Counted from the stretch's first letter, positions 1 through 9,635 are shown. The stretch: 64,000 nt of DNA from Pseudomonas serboccidentalis (GCF_028830055.1 NZ_CP101655.1:3167129-3231128), one strand, 5' to 3'. The notes: generated by a model not told the origin, from the letters alone. Program-made: numbers and translations.

Positions 1-459
1 CATCGGTTGCAGAAAGCGCTGTTTCTGCTCATCGGTGCCGAAGCTTTCGATCAGGTTGGCCGCACCCATGGTCAGGAACGGGTACGAAGTGGTTGCCGCG
101 TTCGCCGATTGAAAATGCGCAAAGCAGGCTTGCGACAGCAACGTCGGCAGTTGCATGCCGCCGGCATCGAAACTTCTCGCGGCGTTGAGGAAACCGGCTT
201 CGAGGAAGGCATCCACCGCCGGTTTGACTTCCGGAATCAGAATCGCCTGGCCATTCTCGTAGCGCGGCTCGTTCTCGTCACCTTTGCGGTTATGCGGTGC
301 GAAATATTTCTCGGCGATGCTGCGCGCGGTGCCGATGGCGGCGTCGAAGGTCTCGCGGTTGTGCTCGGCAAAGCGCTCACGCCGGGTCAGGCCCTCGGCA
401 TCGAGGACTTCGTACAGCTCGAAAGCCAGATTACGGGAACTGAGCAGCGTCTCGGACAT
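1..459 (-). CDS. acyl-CoA dehydrogenase, N-terminal part (runs off the window)
   Basis: Reading leftward from an ATG at 459-457, the frame is open to the window edge and begins MSETLLSSRNLAFELYEVLD. The visible 153 residues contain AEKYFAPHNRKGDENEP and the GMQLPTLLSQACFAHF stretch of the N-terminal helical domain of large (about 600 residue) acyl-CoA dehydrogenases. These are FAD enzymes that oxidise acyl-CoA to enoyl-CoA. The catalytic part lies outside the window, so substrate chain length cannot be judged. The gene lies downstream of putA in the same direction, separated by 218 bases containing a REP dimer, so co-transcription is doubtful. Confidence 0.75.
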   Translation of the reverse strand, partial: MSETLLSSRNLAFELYEVLDAEGLTRRERFAEHNRETFDAAIGTARSIAEKYFAPHNRKGDENEPRYENGQAILIPEVKPAVDAFLEAGFLNAARSFDAGGMQLPTLLSQACFAHFQSANAATTSYPFLTMGAANLIESFGTDEQKQRFLQPM

Positions 460-547
460 GGCGGCCTACCTGAAATTTGGGGTTGGGCCGAGTCTAGGCT
501 TGCTGATAGAGGCTGAACAGGATGATTGATGGGCGTGATACAGAAGC

Positions 548-623
548 AAAAGATCGCAGCCTTCGGCAGCTCCTACAGAGAAACACGATCCCCTGTAGGA
601 GCTGCCGAAGGCTGCGATCTTTT
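548..623. repeat. REPIN (REP dimer), GTAGGAGCTGCC family
   Basis: This is a perfect 31-base inverted repeat (548-578 with 593-623) around a 14-base spacer, the cleanest copy of its family in the window. Each arm starts in the AAAAGATCGCAGCC end and closes with CTCCTACAG. It sits between putA and the acyl-CoA dehydrogenase gene, after both the putA stop and before the next start. Confidence 0.9.
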
Positions 624-677
624 GATCTTCTGTATGAGTGCCAGGCGACCATTGCGGTCGCCTGGAGTTACAGAGGT

Positions 678-3600
678 TTAACCGATGGTCATCAAGCTCG
701 CATTACCACCCGCCGCAGCGGTGTTAACACTCAACGCCCGCTCGATCACCAGACGCTCCAGCGCAATGTTGGTTTCGCCCTGGGACAAGCCCTGAACCCC
801 AACGATCGCACCGGCGCGCTTGGCGATCTGCTGGCAGACACCGCGCAACTGGTCGGAATGGCCGTGATGCAGAACGGCATCAAACACCACCTCGTCCTTG
901 TTCCAATCGGAAACCAGCTTGATCCGCGCCTGAATCTCCTTCGGCAGGCGTGCGAACAACGCCTTGCTGAGGTCGGACTCCGGCCATACCGCCGAACCGC
1001 CGACAGCCAATACCGCCGCCAGTTGGGTCAGCAGATCGCCTTCAACCTCCGCCAGGCACAGCACGTGCTCACGCGGCAGGATCGCGTAGCTGTTCTTCTC
1101 GCCAGTCGGACCGGCCAGCACGCGGGTGATACCGCTTTGCGACTGGGCGGCGTACTGCGCGCACAGGGTGCTCAGGTCGGCGTACTTGTTGCTTTCAGCC
1201 CAGGCTTTCAGCGCGTTCAGCGGTTTGCTCATGGCATCACGCAGGCGCACGTCCGGTGCGACGACCGCATCACCGCGAGCGAAGGATTGTTCGATCGCAT
1301 CGGTAGGACGAGTCGACAGCAGGCGGTACAGGTACAGCGGGCCACCGGCTTTCGGGCCAGTACCCGACAGGCCTTCGCCGCCGAACGGCTGCACGCCGAC
1401 CACGGCACCGACGATGTTGCGGTTGACGTAGACGTTACCGGCGTTGACGTTGTCGATCACCTTGGCGATGGTCTCGTCGATGCGGGTGTGCACGCCGAGA
1501 GTCAGGCCATAACCGGAGGCGTTGATCTGGCCGATCAACTGGTCGATGTCCTTGCGCTTGTAACGCACCACGTGCAGCACCGGGCCGAAGATCTCGCGTT
1601 GCAACTCGTCGAAGCTTTCCAGCTCGATCAGGGTCGGCATGACGAAGGTGCCGCGTTTAACTTCTTCGCTGTCGGCAATCGCCACCTGGTACACACTGCG
1701 ACCTTTATCACGCATGCCCTGGATGTGCTTGTCGATGCCGGCCTTGGCTTCGGCGTCGATCACCGGGCCAATGTCCACAGACAGACGCTCAGGGTTACCG
1801 AGACGGGATTCGGCCATCGCGCCTTTGAGCATTTCGATGACACGGTCTGCGGAATCTTCCTGCAGGCACAGTACACGCAGTGCCGAGCAACGCTGGCCGG
1901 CGCTATCGAAGGCCGAGGACACCACGTCGATCACGACTTGTTCGGTCAGTGCCGAGGAGTCGACGATCATCGCGTTCTGGCCACCGGTTTCGGCGATCAG
2001 TGGAATCGGACGGCCCTGGCTGTCGAGACGGCCAGCGATGTTGCGTTGCAGCAGACGTGCGACTTCGGTGGAACCGGTGAACATCACGCCTTTGACGCGC
2101 TCATCACCAACCAGCCCGGCACCGACGGTTTCACCGCGCCCCGGCAGCAGTTGCAGCACGCCTTCGGGAATCCCGGCTTCGAGCAGCAGGCGCACGGCTT
2201 GCGCGGCTACCAGCGGAGTTTGCTCTGCCGGTTTGGCGAGTACCGGGTTACCGGCGGCCAGTGCGGCAGCCACCTGGCCACTGAAGATGGCCAGCGGGAA
2301 GTTCCACGGGCTGATGCACACCACCGGGCCCAGTGGGCGGTGGGCGTCGTTGCTGAAATCGTTGCGTGCCTGCACCGCGTAATAACGCAGGAAGTCGACG
2401 GCTTCACGGACTTCAGCGATGGCGTTGGCGAAGGTCTTGCCGGCTTCACGGGCCAGCAGGCCCATCAGTGGCTGGATCTCGCCTTCCATCAGGTCGGCGG
2501 CACGTTCCAGAATCGCGGCGCGTTCGGCTGGCGGGGTGGCCTGCCAGATTGGCGCGGCATTCAGGGCGCACTGGATCGCATTGTCGACGTCTTCGACGGT
2601 GGCTTCCTGCACGTGACCGACTACATCGCGGTGATCTGCCGGGTTCAGCACCGGTGCTGGCGCTTCGGTGCTGGAGGCGCAACCGAGCATCGGCGCGGCT
2701 TTCCAGTTGTTGTGCGCGGTGGCGAGCAGGGCGCAGGACAGCGAGGCCAGACGGTGTTCGTTAGCCATGTCGATGCCGGCGGAGTTGGCGCGCTCGGCGC
2801 CGTACAGGTCACGCGGCAGCGGAATGCGCGGGTGCGGCAGACCAAAACCACCTTCCACGGTCGCCATCTGCTCGATCTGAGCCACCGGATCGGCCACCAA
2901 TTCCTGAATCGAAATCGACTGGTCGGCGATGCGGTTGACGAACGAGGTGTTCGCGCCGTTTTCCAGCAGGCGACGCACGAGGTACGCCAGCAGGGTTTCG
3001 TGGGTGCCGACCGGTGCGTACACGCGGCACGGACGGTTCAGCTTGCCTTCGGAAACTTTGCCGACAACCTGCTCGTAGAGCGGTTCGCCCATGCCGTGCA
3101 GGCACTGGAATTCGTACTGGCCCGGGTAATAGTTCTGACCGGCAATGTGGTAAATGGCCGACAGGGTGTGGGCGTTGTGCGTGGCGAACTGCGGGTAAAT
3201 GACTTCCGGTACCGACAGCAGTTTGCGTGCGCAAGCGATGTAGGAAACGTCGGTGTACACCTTGCGGGTGTAGACCGGATAGCCTTCCAGGCCTTCGACC
3301 TGGGCGCGCTTGATTTCGCTGTCCCAGTACGCGCCTTTCACCAGGCGGATCATCAGGCGATGACGGCTGCGGCGAGCCAGGTCGATCACGTAGTCGATCA
3401 CGTACGGGCAACGCTTCTGATAAGCCTGGATCACGAAACCGATGCCGTTCCAGCCGGTCAGCTGCGGTTCGAAGCACAGACGCTCGAGCAGATCCAGCGA
3501 CAGTTCGAGACGGTCGGCCTCTTCGGCGTCGATGTTCAGACCGATGTCGTATTGCTTGGCCAGCAGGGTCAGCGACAACAGGCGCGGGTACAGCTCATCC

Positions 3601-4631
3601 ATCACGCGCTCGTACTGCGCACGGCTGTAACGCGGGTGCAGTGCCGAGAGCTTGATGGAAATGCCCGGGCCTTCATAAATCCCACGGCCGTGGGAGGCTT
3701 TGCCGATCGAGTGAATAGCTTGTTCGTACGACGCCAGGTACTTCTGCGCGTCGTGCTCGGTCAGTGCCGCTTCACCGAGCATGTCGTAGGAATAGCGGAA
3801 GCCCTTGGCTTCGAACTTGCTCGCGTTGGCCAGTGCCTCGGCGATGGTTTCGCCGGTGACGAACTGCTCGCCCATCAGGCGCATGGCCATGTCGACGCCC
3901 TTGCGGATCATCGGCTCGCCGCTCTTGCCGATGATGCGGCTCAGCGACGACGTCAGGCCGGCTTCGTTGTGGGTCGACACCAGTTTGCCGGTCAGCAGCA
4001 GACCCCAGGTCGCGGCGTTGACGAACAGCGACGGGCTGTTGCCCAGGTGCGGATGCCAGTTGCCGGTGCTGATCTTGTCGCGGATCAGTGCATCGCGAGT
4101 GCCTTTGTCCGGGATACGCAGCAGCGCTTCGGCCAGGCACATCAGCGCTACGCCTTCCTGGGACGACAGGGAAAATTCCTGCAGCAGGCCCTGAACAATG
4201 CCTGCACGACCGCCGGCACTTTTCTGGTTACGCAGTTTTTCCGCGATGGTCGCGGCGAGTTTGTTGGTGGCTTCGGCCATCGGTGCCGGCAGGCGTGCCT
4301 GTTCGATCAGCATCGGTACCACTTCCGGCTCGGGGCGGCGGTAAGCGGCGGTGATCGACGCGCGCAGTACTGATTGCGGCAGGATGCTTTCAGCGAATTC
4401 GAGGAAGCACTGGTGGGCGTGATCGGTGTGGACTTCACCGGCGTCATCGCTGTCCTTGGCGGTCAAACCGTTCAGCTCGGTCAGGGTTGCACCACCCTCG
4501 AGTTTCTCCAGGTAATTGAAAATTGCCTGCTTGATCAGCCAGTGCGGCGTGCGATCAATCGAGGTTGCGGCAGCCTTCAGGCGCTCGCGGGTCGGGTCAT
4601 CGAGTTTGACCCCAAGGGTGGTGGTAGCCAT
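678..4631 (-). CDS. putA: PutA: proline dehydrogenase / P5C dehydrogenase / put repressor
   Basis: Trifunctional flavoenzyme that oxidises proline to P5C and then to glutamate at the membrane, and represses the put genes when proline is low. The 1317 residues match the usual length of about 1315. A ribbon-helix-helix DNA-binding domain occupies roughly residues 1-50 (MATTTLGVKLDDPTRERLKA). The proline dehydrogenase barrel carries RLVKGAYWDSEIK, and the aldehyde dehydrogenase part carries SPWNFPLAIF, ETGGQNAMIV and AGQRCSALR with the catalytic Cys. The C-terminal PutA-specific domain is present. I chose the ATG at 4631-4629 because it begins the ribbon-helix-helix domain and is preceded by GAGGATAAAAAT. 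An upstream in-frame ATG would add 12 unrelated residues. It is divergent from putP over an operator-rich spacer. Confidence 0.97.
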   Translation of the reverse strand: MATTTLGVKLDDPTRERLKAAATSIDRTPHWLIKQAIFNYLEKLEGGATLTELNGLTAKDSDDAGEVHTDHAHQCFLEFAESILPQSVLRASITAAYRRPEPEVVPMLIEQARLPAPMAEATNKLAATIAEKLRNQKSAGGRAGIVQGLLQEFSLSSQEGVALMCLAEALLRIPDKGTRDALIRDKISTGNWHPHLGNSPSLFVNAATWGLLLTGKLVSTHNEAGLTSSLSRIIGKSGEPMIRKGVDMAMRLMGEQFVTGETIAEALANASKFEAKGFRYSYDMLGEAALTEHDAQKYLASYEQAIHSIGKASHGRGIYEGPGISIKLSALHPRYSRAQYERVMDELYPRLLSLTLLAKQYDIGLNIDAEEADRLELSLDLLERLCFEPQLTGWNGIGFVIQAYQKRCPYVIDYVIDLARRSRHRLMIRLVKGAYWDSEIKRAQVEGLEGYPVYTRKVYTDVSYIACARKLLSVPEVIYPQFATHNAHTLSAIYHIAGQNYYPGQYEFQCLHGMGEPLYEQVVGKVSEGKLNRPCRVYAPVGTHETLLAYLVRRLLENGANTSFVNRIADQSISIQELVADPVAQIEQMATVEGGFGLPHPRIPLPRDLYGAERANSAGIDMANEHRLASLSCALLATAHNNWKAAPMLGCASSTEAPAPVLNPADHRDVVGHVQEATVEDVDNAIQCALNAAPIWQATPPAERAAILERAADLMEGEIQPLMGLLAREAGKTFANAIAEVREAVDFLRYYAVQARNDFSNDAHRPLGPVVCISPWNFPLAIFSGQVAAALAAGNPVLAKPAEQTPLVAAQAVRLLLEAGIPEGVLQLLPGRGETVGAGLVGDERVKGVMFTGSTEVARLLQRNIAGRLDSQGRPIPLIAETGGQNAMIVDSSALTEQVVIDVVSSAFDSAGQRCSALRVLCLQEDSADRVIEMLKGAMAESRLGNPERLSVDIGPVIDAEAKAGIDKHIQGMRDKGRSVYQVAIADSEEVKRGTFVMPTLIELESFDELQREIFGPVLHVVRYKRKDIDQLIGQINASGYGLTLGVHTRIDETIAKVIDNVNAGNVYVNRNIVGAVVGVQPFGGEGLSGTGPKAGGPLYLYRLLSTRPTDAIEQSFARGDAVVAPDVRLRDAMSKPLNALKAWAESNKYADLSTLCAQYAAQSQSGITRVLAGPTGEKNSYAILPREHVLCLAEVEGDLLTQLAAVLAVGGSAVWPESDLSKALFARLPKEIQARIKLVSDWNKDEVVFDAVLHHGHSDQLRGVCQQIAKRAGAIVGVQGLSQGETNIALERLVIERALSVNTAAAGGNASLMTIG

Positions 4632-4701
4632 ATTTTTATCCTCATGGTTGCCACAGTTGCGTGGCATCAGCTGGCGGCAAGATTAGCCGTGCGCTGAGAG
4701 A

Positions 4702-4943
4702 GGTGCAACCGGGTGCAACCCTTTTTTTGTCGGAATAATAGGCAGCTCGTCAGGAATTATTTTCTGGTACGAAAGTGCTGCTCCTGCTTGGTGCTTTTGC
4801 TTCTAGCCAACGGTTATGACTGCCACAAAAGGGAGCAAAAACGGGGTATTTGAGGCTAAATCCGACTAGGTGCAACTTATTCGTTCGAAACTGGTTGCAC
4901 CTTATTTGATTTGTTGCATAGCATTCGCGCCCAAGGTGCAACC
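4702..4943. promoter_or_regulatory. put operator region: six GTTGCA boxes
   Basis: The 457-base space between putA and putP holds GTTGCA (either strand) at 4704-4709, 4714-4719, 4871-4876, 4894-4899, 4913-4918 and 4937-4942. Several are extended to GGTTGCACC. GTTGCA is the core recognised by the PutA ribbon-helix-helix domain in Escherichia coli. The boxes fall into one pair close to putA and a cluster of four nearer putP, a layout that suits repression of both divergent promoters. No other gene is visible in this spacer. Confidence 0.7.
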
Positions 4944-5088
4944 GGGATACCCGGTGTACCCGGCTGATGGCTTTCCTGGGGAAACATCAGTCTTAAATGC
5001 GCGGGATCCCGGATCGTCTGCCAAACGTCGTCGTTTGCGAGCGGTTCACCACCGCCGCTACATAAAAACAAAGCCAGGGCGTAACTCA

Positions 5089-6573
5089 ATGAGCGTTAGC
5101 AATCCAACCCTGATCACGTTCGTGATCTACATCGCAGCAATGGTGCTGATCGGCCTGATGGCCTATCGCTCCACCAACAACCTTTCTGACTATATTCTGG
5201 GCGGTCGTAGCCTGGGCAGCGTCGTGACGGCTCTGTCTGCCGGTGCTTCCGACATGAGCGGCTGGTTGCTGATGGGCCTGCCGGGCGCCATCTACATGTC
5301 CGGCCTGTCCGAAAGCTGGATCGCCATCGGCCTGATCGTCGGCGCCTACCTGAACTGGCTGTTCGTCGCCGGCCGTCTGCGCGTGCAGACCGAGCACAAC
5401 GGCGATGCGCTGACCCTGCCGGACTACTTCTCCAGCCGTTTCGAAGACAAAAGCGGCCTGCTGCGCATCATTTCGGCGATCGTGATTCTGGTGTTTTTCA
5501 CTGTCTATTGCGCATCTGGCATCGTGGCTGGCGCCCGCCTGTTCGAAAGCACGTTCGGCATGACCTACGAGACGGCGCTGTGGGCCGGTGCTGCGGCGAC
5601 GATTGCCTACACCTTCGTTGGCGGTTTCCTCGCGGTGAGCTGGACCGACACCGTACAAGCCACGCTGATGATTTTCGCGCTGATCCTTACGCCGATCATC
5701 GTGTTGCTGGCTACTGGTGGCGTCGACACCACGTTCCTGGCGATCGAAGCGCAAGACCCAAGCAACTTTGACATGCTCAAGGGCACCACCTTCATTGGCG
5801 TCATTTCGCTGATGGGCTGGGGCTTGGGCTACTTCGGTCAACCGCACATCCTGGCGCGTTTCATGGCCGCTGACTCGGTGAAGTCGATTGCCAATGCCCG
5901 TCGCATCTCCATGACCTGGATGATCCTGTGCCTGGGCGGCACCGTGGCTGTGGGCTTCTTCGGTATTGCCTACTTCTCGGCGCACCCGGAAGTTGCAGGT
6001 CCCGTGACTGAAAACCACGAGCGCGTATTCATCGAGCTGGCAAAACTGCTGTTCAACCCATGGATTGCCGGTGTGCTGCTGTCGGCGATTCTGGCTGCGG
6101 TGATGAGCACCCTGAGCTGCCAGTTGCTGGTGTGCTCGAGCGCCCTGACTGAAGACTTCTATAAAGCGTTCATTCGCAAGACAGCTTCCCAGAAAGAACT
6201 GGTCTGGATCGGTCGCGCCATGGTGCTGGTGGTGGCGCTGATCGCCATCGCACTGGCAGCCAACCCGAAAAACCAGGTACTGGGTCTGGTCAGCTACGCG
6301 TGGGCCGGTTTCGGTGCTGCGTTCGGTCCGGTGGTGCTGATCTCGGTCGTCTGGAAAGGCATGACTCGCAACGGCGCACTGGCGGGTATCCTTGTCGGTG
6401 CGATCACCGTTGTGGCGTGGAAACACTGGGAAGTGATGGGTCTGTACGAAATCATCCCGGGCTTCATCTTCGCCAGCCTCGCGATCTACATCGTCAGCAA
6501 GTTCGGTTCGCCGACCACTGGCATGGTGCAGCGCTTCGAAGCGGCGGAAAAAGATTTCCACCTGAACAAGTGA
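5089..6573 (+). CDS. putP: PutP: sodium/proline symporter
   Basis: Imports proline with sodium across the inner membrane, feeding PutA. The product has 494 residues, normal for PutP of the SSS family. It starts MSVSNPTLITFVIYIAAMVL as the first membrane segment. The early loop DYILGGRSLGSVVTALSAGA and the following DMSGWLLMGLPGA are typical of the sodium site in TM2 and its surroundings. About 13 hydrophobic segments can be counted. The frame is open upstream to 4870, but the added residues are polar and lie over the operator region, so the ATG at 5089 is preferred; its ribosome site is weak. Confidence 0.96.
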   Translation: MSVSNPTLITFVIYIAAMVLIGLMAYRSTNNLSDYILGGRSLGSVVTALSAGASDMSGWLLMGLPGAIYMSGLSESWIAIGLIVGAYLNWLFVAGRLRVQTEHNGDALTLPDYFSSRFEDKSGLLRIISAIVILVFFTVYCASGIVAGARLFESTFGMTYETALWAGAAATIAYTFVGGFLAVSWTDTVQATLMIFALILTPIIVLLATGGVDTTFLAIEAQDPSNFDMLKGTTFIGVISLMGWGLGYFGQPHILARFMAADSVKSIANARRISMTWMILCLGGTVAVGFFGIAYFSAHPEVAGPVTENHERVFIELAKLLFNPWIAGVLLSAILAAVMSTLSCQLLVCSSALTEDFYKAFIRKTASQKELVWIGRAMVLVVALIAIALAANPKNQVLGLVSYAWAGFGAAFGPVVLISVVWKGMTRNGALAGILVGAITVVAWKHWEVMGLYEIIPGFIFASLAIYIVSKFGSPTTGMVQRFEAAEKDFHLNK

Positions 6574-6598
6574 TGCGCTGAGCTTCGGCTCACAAGAG

Positions 6599-6635
6599 AA
6601 CGGTCCGTTTCCTACAGGAGGCGGGCCGTTTTTTT
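6599..6635 (+). terminator. Rho-independent terminator of putP
   Basis: AACGGTCCG and CGGGCCGTT form a stem (one G-T pair) around a 13-base loop, followed directly by a run of seven T, 26 bases after the putP stop. Confidence 0.8.
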
Positions 6636-6670
6636 ATGCCTGTGATTTCTTGAAAACGCTGAGGATCTCA

Positions 6671-6760
6671 TGTGGGAGCGAGCTTGCTCGCGAAGACGTC
6701 GTGTCAGTCGGTGGGGATGTCGGCTAATAGGCCGCTTTCGCGAGCAAGCTCGCTCCCACA
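6671..6760. repeat. REPIN, GTGGGAGCGAGC family
   Basis: The arms TGTGGGAGCGAGCTTGCTCGCGAA and the reverse complement at 6736-6760 face each other over about 40 bases. Each arm also contains an internal palindrome (GAGCAAGCTC type). It lies between the putP terminator and vgrG. The rest of the putP-vgrG gap (6761-6925) holds nothing I recognise. Confidence 0.85.
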
Positions 6761-6925
6761 GGGTTCAGTGATGTTGCAGAGGGATTTGTCTGTAGTTGAG
6801 GGCGCTGCTTTTTGCAGGGTTTTTCATCAATGAGAGTAGGGCAAATCTGATTTTCCCGTCACCCACCCAACACCCCTTACCCCTCATGCAGAATCGCCCG
6901 CCCTCATTTTGCAGAGACACATCGG

Positions 6926-8941
6926 ATGTTCGCGCCTGCCAATCAACCGCGTTTCACGTTGACCCTCGAAGGCGCCCAACTTGACCTCAAGGTCCTTGAG
7001 TTCACGGGCAAGGAAGCCATCAGCCAACCCTTTCGCTTCGAGCTGGAACTGGTCAGTGAGCGACCGGATCTGGATCTCGAAAGCCTGCTGCACCGTCAGG
7101 CGTTTCTGAGTCTTGATGCGGACGGTTCCGGTATCCATGGTCAGATTTATCAGGTCGGGCAGGGCGACTCCGGGAAACGTCTGACGCGCTATCACCTGAG
7201 CCTGGTGCCGCGTCTGACGTACCTCGGTCATCGCATCAACCAGCGGATTTTCCAGCATCAAACGGTGCCGCAGATTGTTGCGCGAATCCTCAAGGATCAC
7301 GCGATCCTGCGCGATGCGTTCGAGTTTCGACTCGGCAGCGATTACCCGGTGCGTGAATATTGCGTGCAATACAACGAGAGCGATCTGGCCTTCATCCAGC
7401 GCCTGTGTGCCGAGGTCGGCATTCATTACCACTTTCAGCACAGTCCCGAAGGTCACGTGTTGGTGTTCGGCGACGACCAAACGGTGTTCCCGCGTCTGGC
7501 CGCGCCGACGCTGTACCTGCCGGGCAGCGGCATGTCGGCCGGTGCAGCGGCCATCCAGCGTTTCAATGTCCGGGTGGAAACCCGCACCAGCGTGGTGACC
7601 CGGCGCGACTACAACTTTGAAAAGCCGCAATTGCAGCTGCAAAGCCGCAGCGAAAGCGAGCTGCGCCCGGTGCTGGAGGACTATCACTTTCCCGGCCAGT
7701 TCAACGACCGTGAAACCGGCAAGCACCTGGCGCAACGTGCGCTGGAAAGGCATGTCGCCGACTACCGTCAGGCTGAAGGTCTCAGCGATGAATCCGCCCT
7801 GGTGTGCGGACATTTCCTGCAACTGACCGAGCATCCGCGCCAGGACTGGAATGACCTGTGGCTGCTCACTGCCATCGAGCACCGTGGACGACAGCCACAA
7901 GTGCTGGAGGAATCGGTGACCAGTGATGGGGAAACATTCCAGGGCTACCGTAATACCTTTCTCGCCACGCCGTGGGACGTATTCTTCCGCCCGGCCCTCG
8001 GCCCGGAGAAACCACGGATGCTCGGCTATCAACCTGCCGTCGTCACCGGACCGAAAGACACCGAAATCCACTGCGACGAGTACGGGCGGGTCAAGGTGCA
8101 ACTGGCCTGGGATCGCGACGGCGAGCTCAACGAGCATTCCAGTTGCTGGCTGCGTGTCGCTGCAGGGTGGGCGCATGACCGTTACGGCAGCGTGCTGATC
8201 CCACGGGTTGGCATGGAAGTGCTGGTCGGTTTCATCGACGCCGATGCCGACAAACCGCTGGTCATGGGTTGCCTGCCAAACGCCGCGACCCCGGTGCCGC
8301 TGGACTTGCCGGCGGACAAGACCCGCAGCATCTTCCGCAGCCAGAGCAGTCCCGGTGGCGGCGGTTACAACGAACTGCGCATCGAGGACAAGAAAGGCGC
8401 CGAGGAAATCTACCTGCGTGCCCAGCGCAACTGGACCCAGCATGTACTGCACGATCAACAGGTGCAGGTCGACAACCAGCGCAGCATCGTCGTCACGGGC
8501 ACTGCCAAACATGAACTGAAGGCCGACGAACAACGAATCACCCACGGCCAGCGCCAGACCGAGGTGAAGCAGGACGATCACCTGAGCGTGTCCGGCGACC
8601 GGCATATTCGGGTAAGCAATCAGGCAACCAGTGCCAGCGGACAAGTCCACGTCAGCGCTGGGCAACAAGTGGTCATCGACGGCGGCGCGAGCGCGACGAT
8701 TCAGGCAGGCGGGCAGTGGATCAACATCGGCCCCGGGGGGATCTTCAGCAGCGTGCCGATCCAGGTCGGTGGCGCGCCGATGGCGGCGATGAGCGCGACA
8801 CCGAGTGTGCCGGGATTGCCGGCAAAACTCGCAGCAGTACCTGCGGCCATTCTCACCGCTGCGCAAATCATGAGCTTTAAAGGTGATGCGCCATTCTGCG
8901 AAGAGTGCGAGCGCTGCAAGGACGGTGTTTGTGCAGCCTGA
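6926..8941 (+). CDS. vgrG: VgrG: type VI secretion spike protein
   Basis: Trimeric spike at the tip of the T6SS tube, 671 residues. The N-terminal half (about 1-370) is the gp27-like/phage late-control fold (RFTLTLEGAQLDLKVLEFTG, YCVQYNESDLAFIQRLCAE). It is followed by the gp5 OB-fold motif EIHCDEYGRVKVQLAWDRDG and SCWLRVAAGWAHDRYG, then VLIPRVGMEVLVGF. Repetitive beta-helix needle sequence follows (HVLHDQQVQVDNQRSIVVTG, DHLSVSGDRHIRVSNQ). The tail ends in a cysteine cluster, FCEECERCKDGVC, which could hold a metal or contact cargo. The start ATG at 6926 follows GCAGAGACACATCGG. The downstream adaptor gene overlaps the end of vgrG. No structural T6SS genes are in the window, so this is an outlying vgrG island. 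Confidence 0.95.
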   Translation: MFAPANQPRFTLTLEGAQLDLKVLEFTGKEAISQPFRFELELVSERPDLDLESLLHRQAFLSLDADGSGIHGQIYQVGQGDSGKRLTRYHLSLVPRLTYLGHRINQRIFQHQTVPQIVARILKDHAILRDAFEFRLGSDYPVREYCVQYNESDLAFIQRLCAEVGIHYHFQHSPEGHVLVFGDDQTVFPRLAAPTLYLPGSGMSAGAAAIQRFNVRVETRTSVVTRRDYNFEKPQLQLQSRSESELRPVLEDYHFPGQFNDRETGKHLAQRALERHVADYRQAEGLSDESALVCGHFLQLTEHPRQDWNDLWLLTAIEHRGRQPQVLEESVTSDGETFQGYRNTFLATPWDVFFRPALGPEKPRMLGYQPAVVTGPKDTEIHCDEYGRVKVQLAWDRDGELNEHSSCWLRVAAGWAHDRYGSVLIPRVGMEVLVGFIDADADKPLVMGCLPNAATPVPLDLPADKTRSIFRSQSSPGGGGYNELRIEDKKGAEEIYLRAQRNWTQHVLHDQQVQVDNQRSIVVTGTAKHELKADEQRITHGQRQTEVKQDDHLSVSGDRHIRVSNQATSASGQVHVSAGQQVVIDGGASATIQAGGQWINIGPGGIFSSVPIQVGGAPMAAMSATPSVPGLPAKLAAVPAAILTAAQIMSFKGDAPFCEECERCKDGVCAA

Positions 8942-9635
8942 TTGCCTCACACCTGCAGCGTGGTTGGCGCGTGAACCGCTGAAACCTTCGGAGCAACTGT
9001 TCGCAATCTTCAGTAGCGCCAGCGACGCCAAGCCACCGCAGATAGCACCAAGCCGGATTTGGGCGGAGACGATCTACGCCGAGTGGGACGCAGTGATGCC
9101 GTTTGTGGGAATTGTCGCGGCGGACAGTGAGTTTCTCGATTGGGTGGCGAACACCGAGTCTCGCGATTGGGGATGGCTGGCGGTGTCCTCGGCGAGTCTG
9201 GAAGTGCTGGTCGAGCATTTTCGTAGTCTGACGCAGGTGCTGATGCCGGATGGGAAGGCAGTGTTCTTTCGCTTCTGGGATGGGCGGTTTTTGTTGCCGA
9301 TCTTGCAGTCCGATGAAGTGGATTCGGCGCAACTGATGTCGGTGATATCGCGCGGTTTGATCAATGGTCAGGCTGCGGATATCGGGGGCAGGGCGCAAGC
9401 TTCGGGTCGGGTGTTTCCTTGGTGGACGGTGCCGGAATCGGTCTTGGCTGCGGCGGGGGATGACGTTCGCGTCGGCAATGCTGTGCAGTGGCTGAGCGAG
9501 CAAAATCCTGCATTGTTCGAGGCCTTTCCCGAGCTGGTTTTACAGTGCAAGGTCAGGCAGTTTTTTCTGCTGGCGACGTCGGAAGAATCGTCTTCATCGG
9601 CGTTACTGGAGTATTTGCTGGCAGAGACGGAGTGA
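8931..9635 (+). CDS. DUF4123 T6SS effector-loading adaptor (Tap/TEC type)
   Basis: A 234-residue protein with the DUF4123 pattern: early aromatic/acidic block (IYAEWDAVMPFVGIVAADSE), then WLAVSSASLEVLVEHFRSL and the hallmark VLMPDGKAVFFRFWDGRFLL with LLPIL after it. DUF4123 proteins bind a VgrG tail and a toxic cargo and load one onto the other. I chose GTG 8931 because an AAGGA lies 8 bases upstream (8918-8922). It overlaps the vgrG stop by 11 bases, implying coupled translation. Longer starts at 8883, 8886 or 8925 are possible. Unusually, no cargo gene follows in the same direction. Confidence 0.85.
   Translation: MQPDCLTPAAWLAREPLKPSEQLFAIFSSASDAKPPQIAPSRIWAETIYAEWDAVMPFVGIVAADSEFLDWVANTESRDWGWLAVSSASLEVLVEHFRSLTQVLMPDGKAVFFRFWDGRFLLPILQSDEVDSAQLMSVISRGLINGQAADIGGRAQASGRVFPWWTVPESVLAAAGDDVRVGNAVQWLSEQNPALFEAFPELVLQCKVRQFFLLATSEESSSSALLEYLLAETE

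Noticed and set aside
522..4373. A 1283-codon open frame antisense to putA
   Set aside because: It is a GC-rich shadow with no recognisable domain, and its opposite strand encodes all PutA motifs.
6796..6984. A 62-codon frame overlapping the vgrG start
   Set aside because: It has no ribosome site and is out of frame with the clearly coding vgrG.
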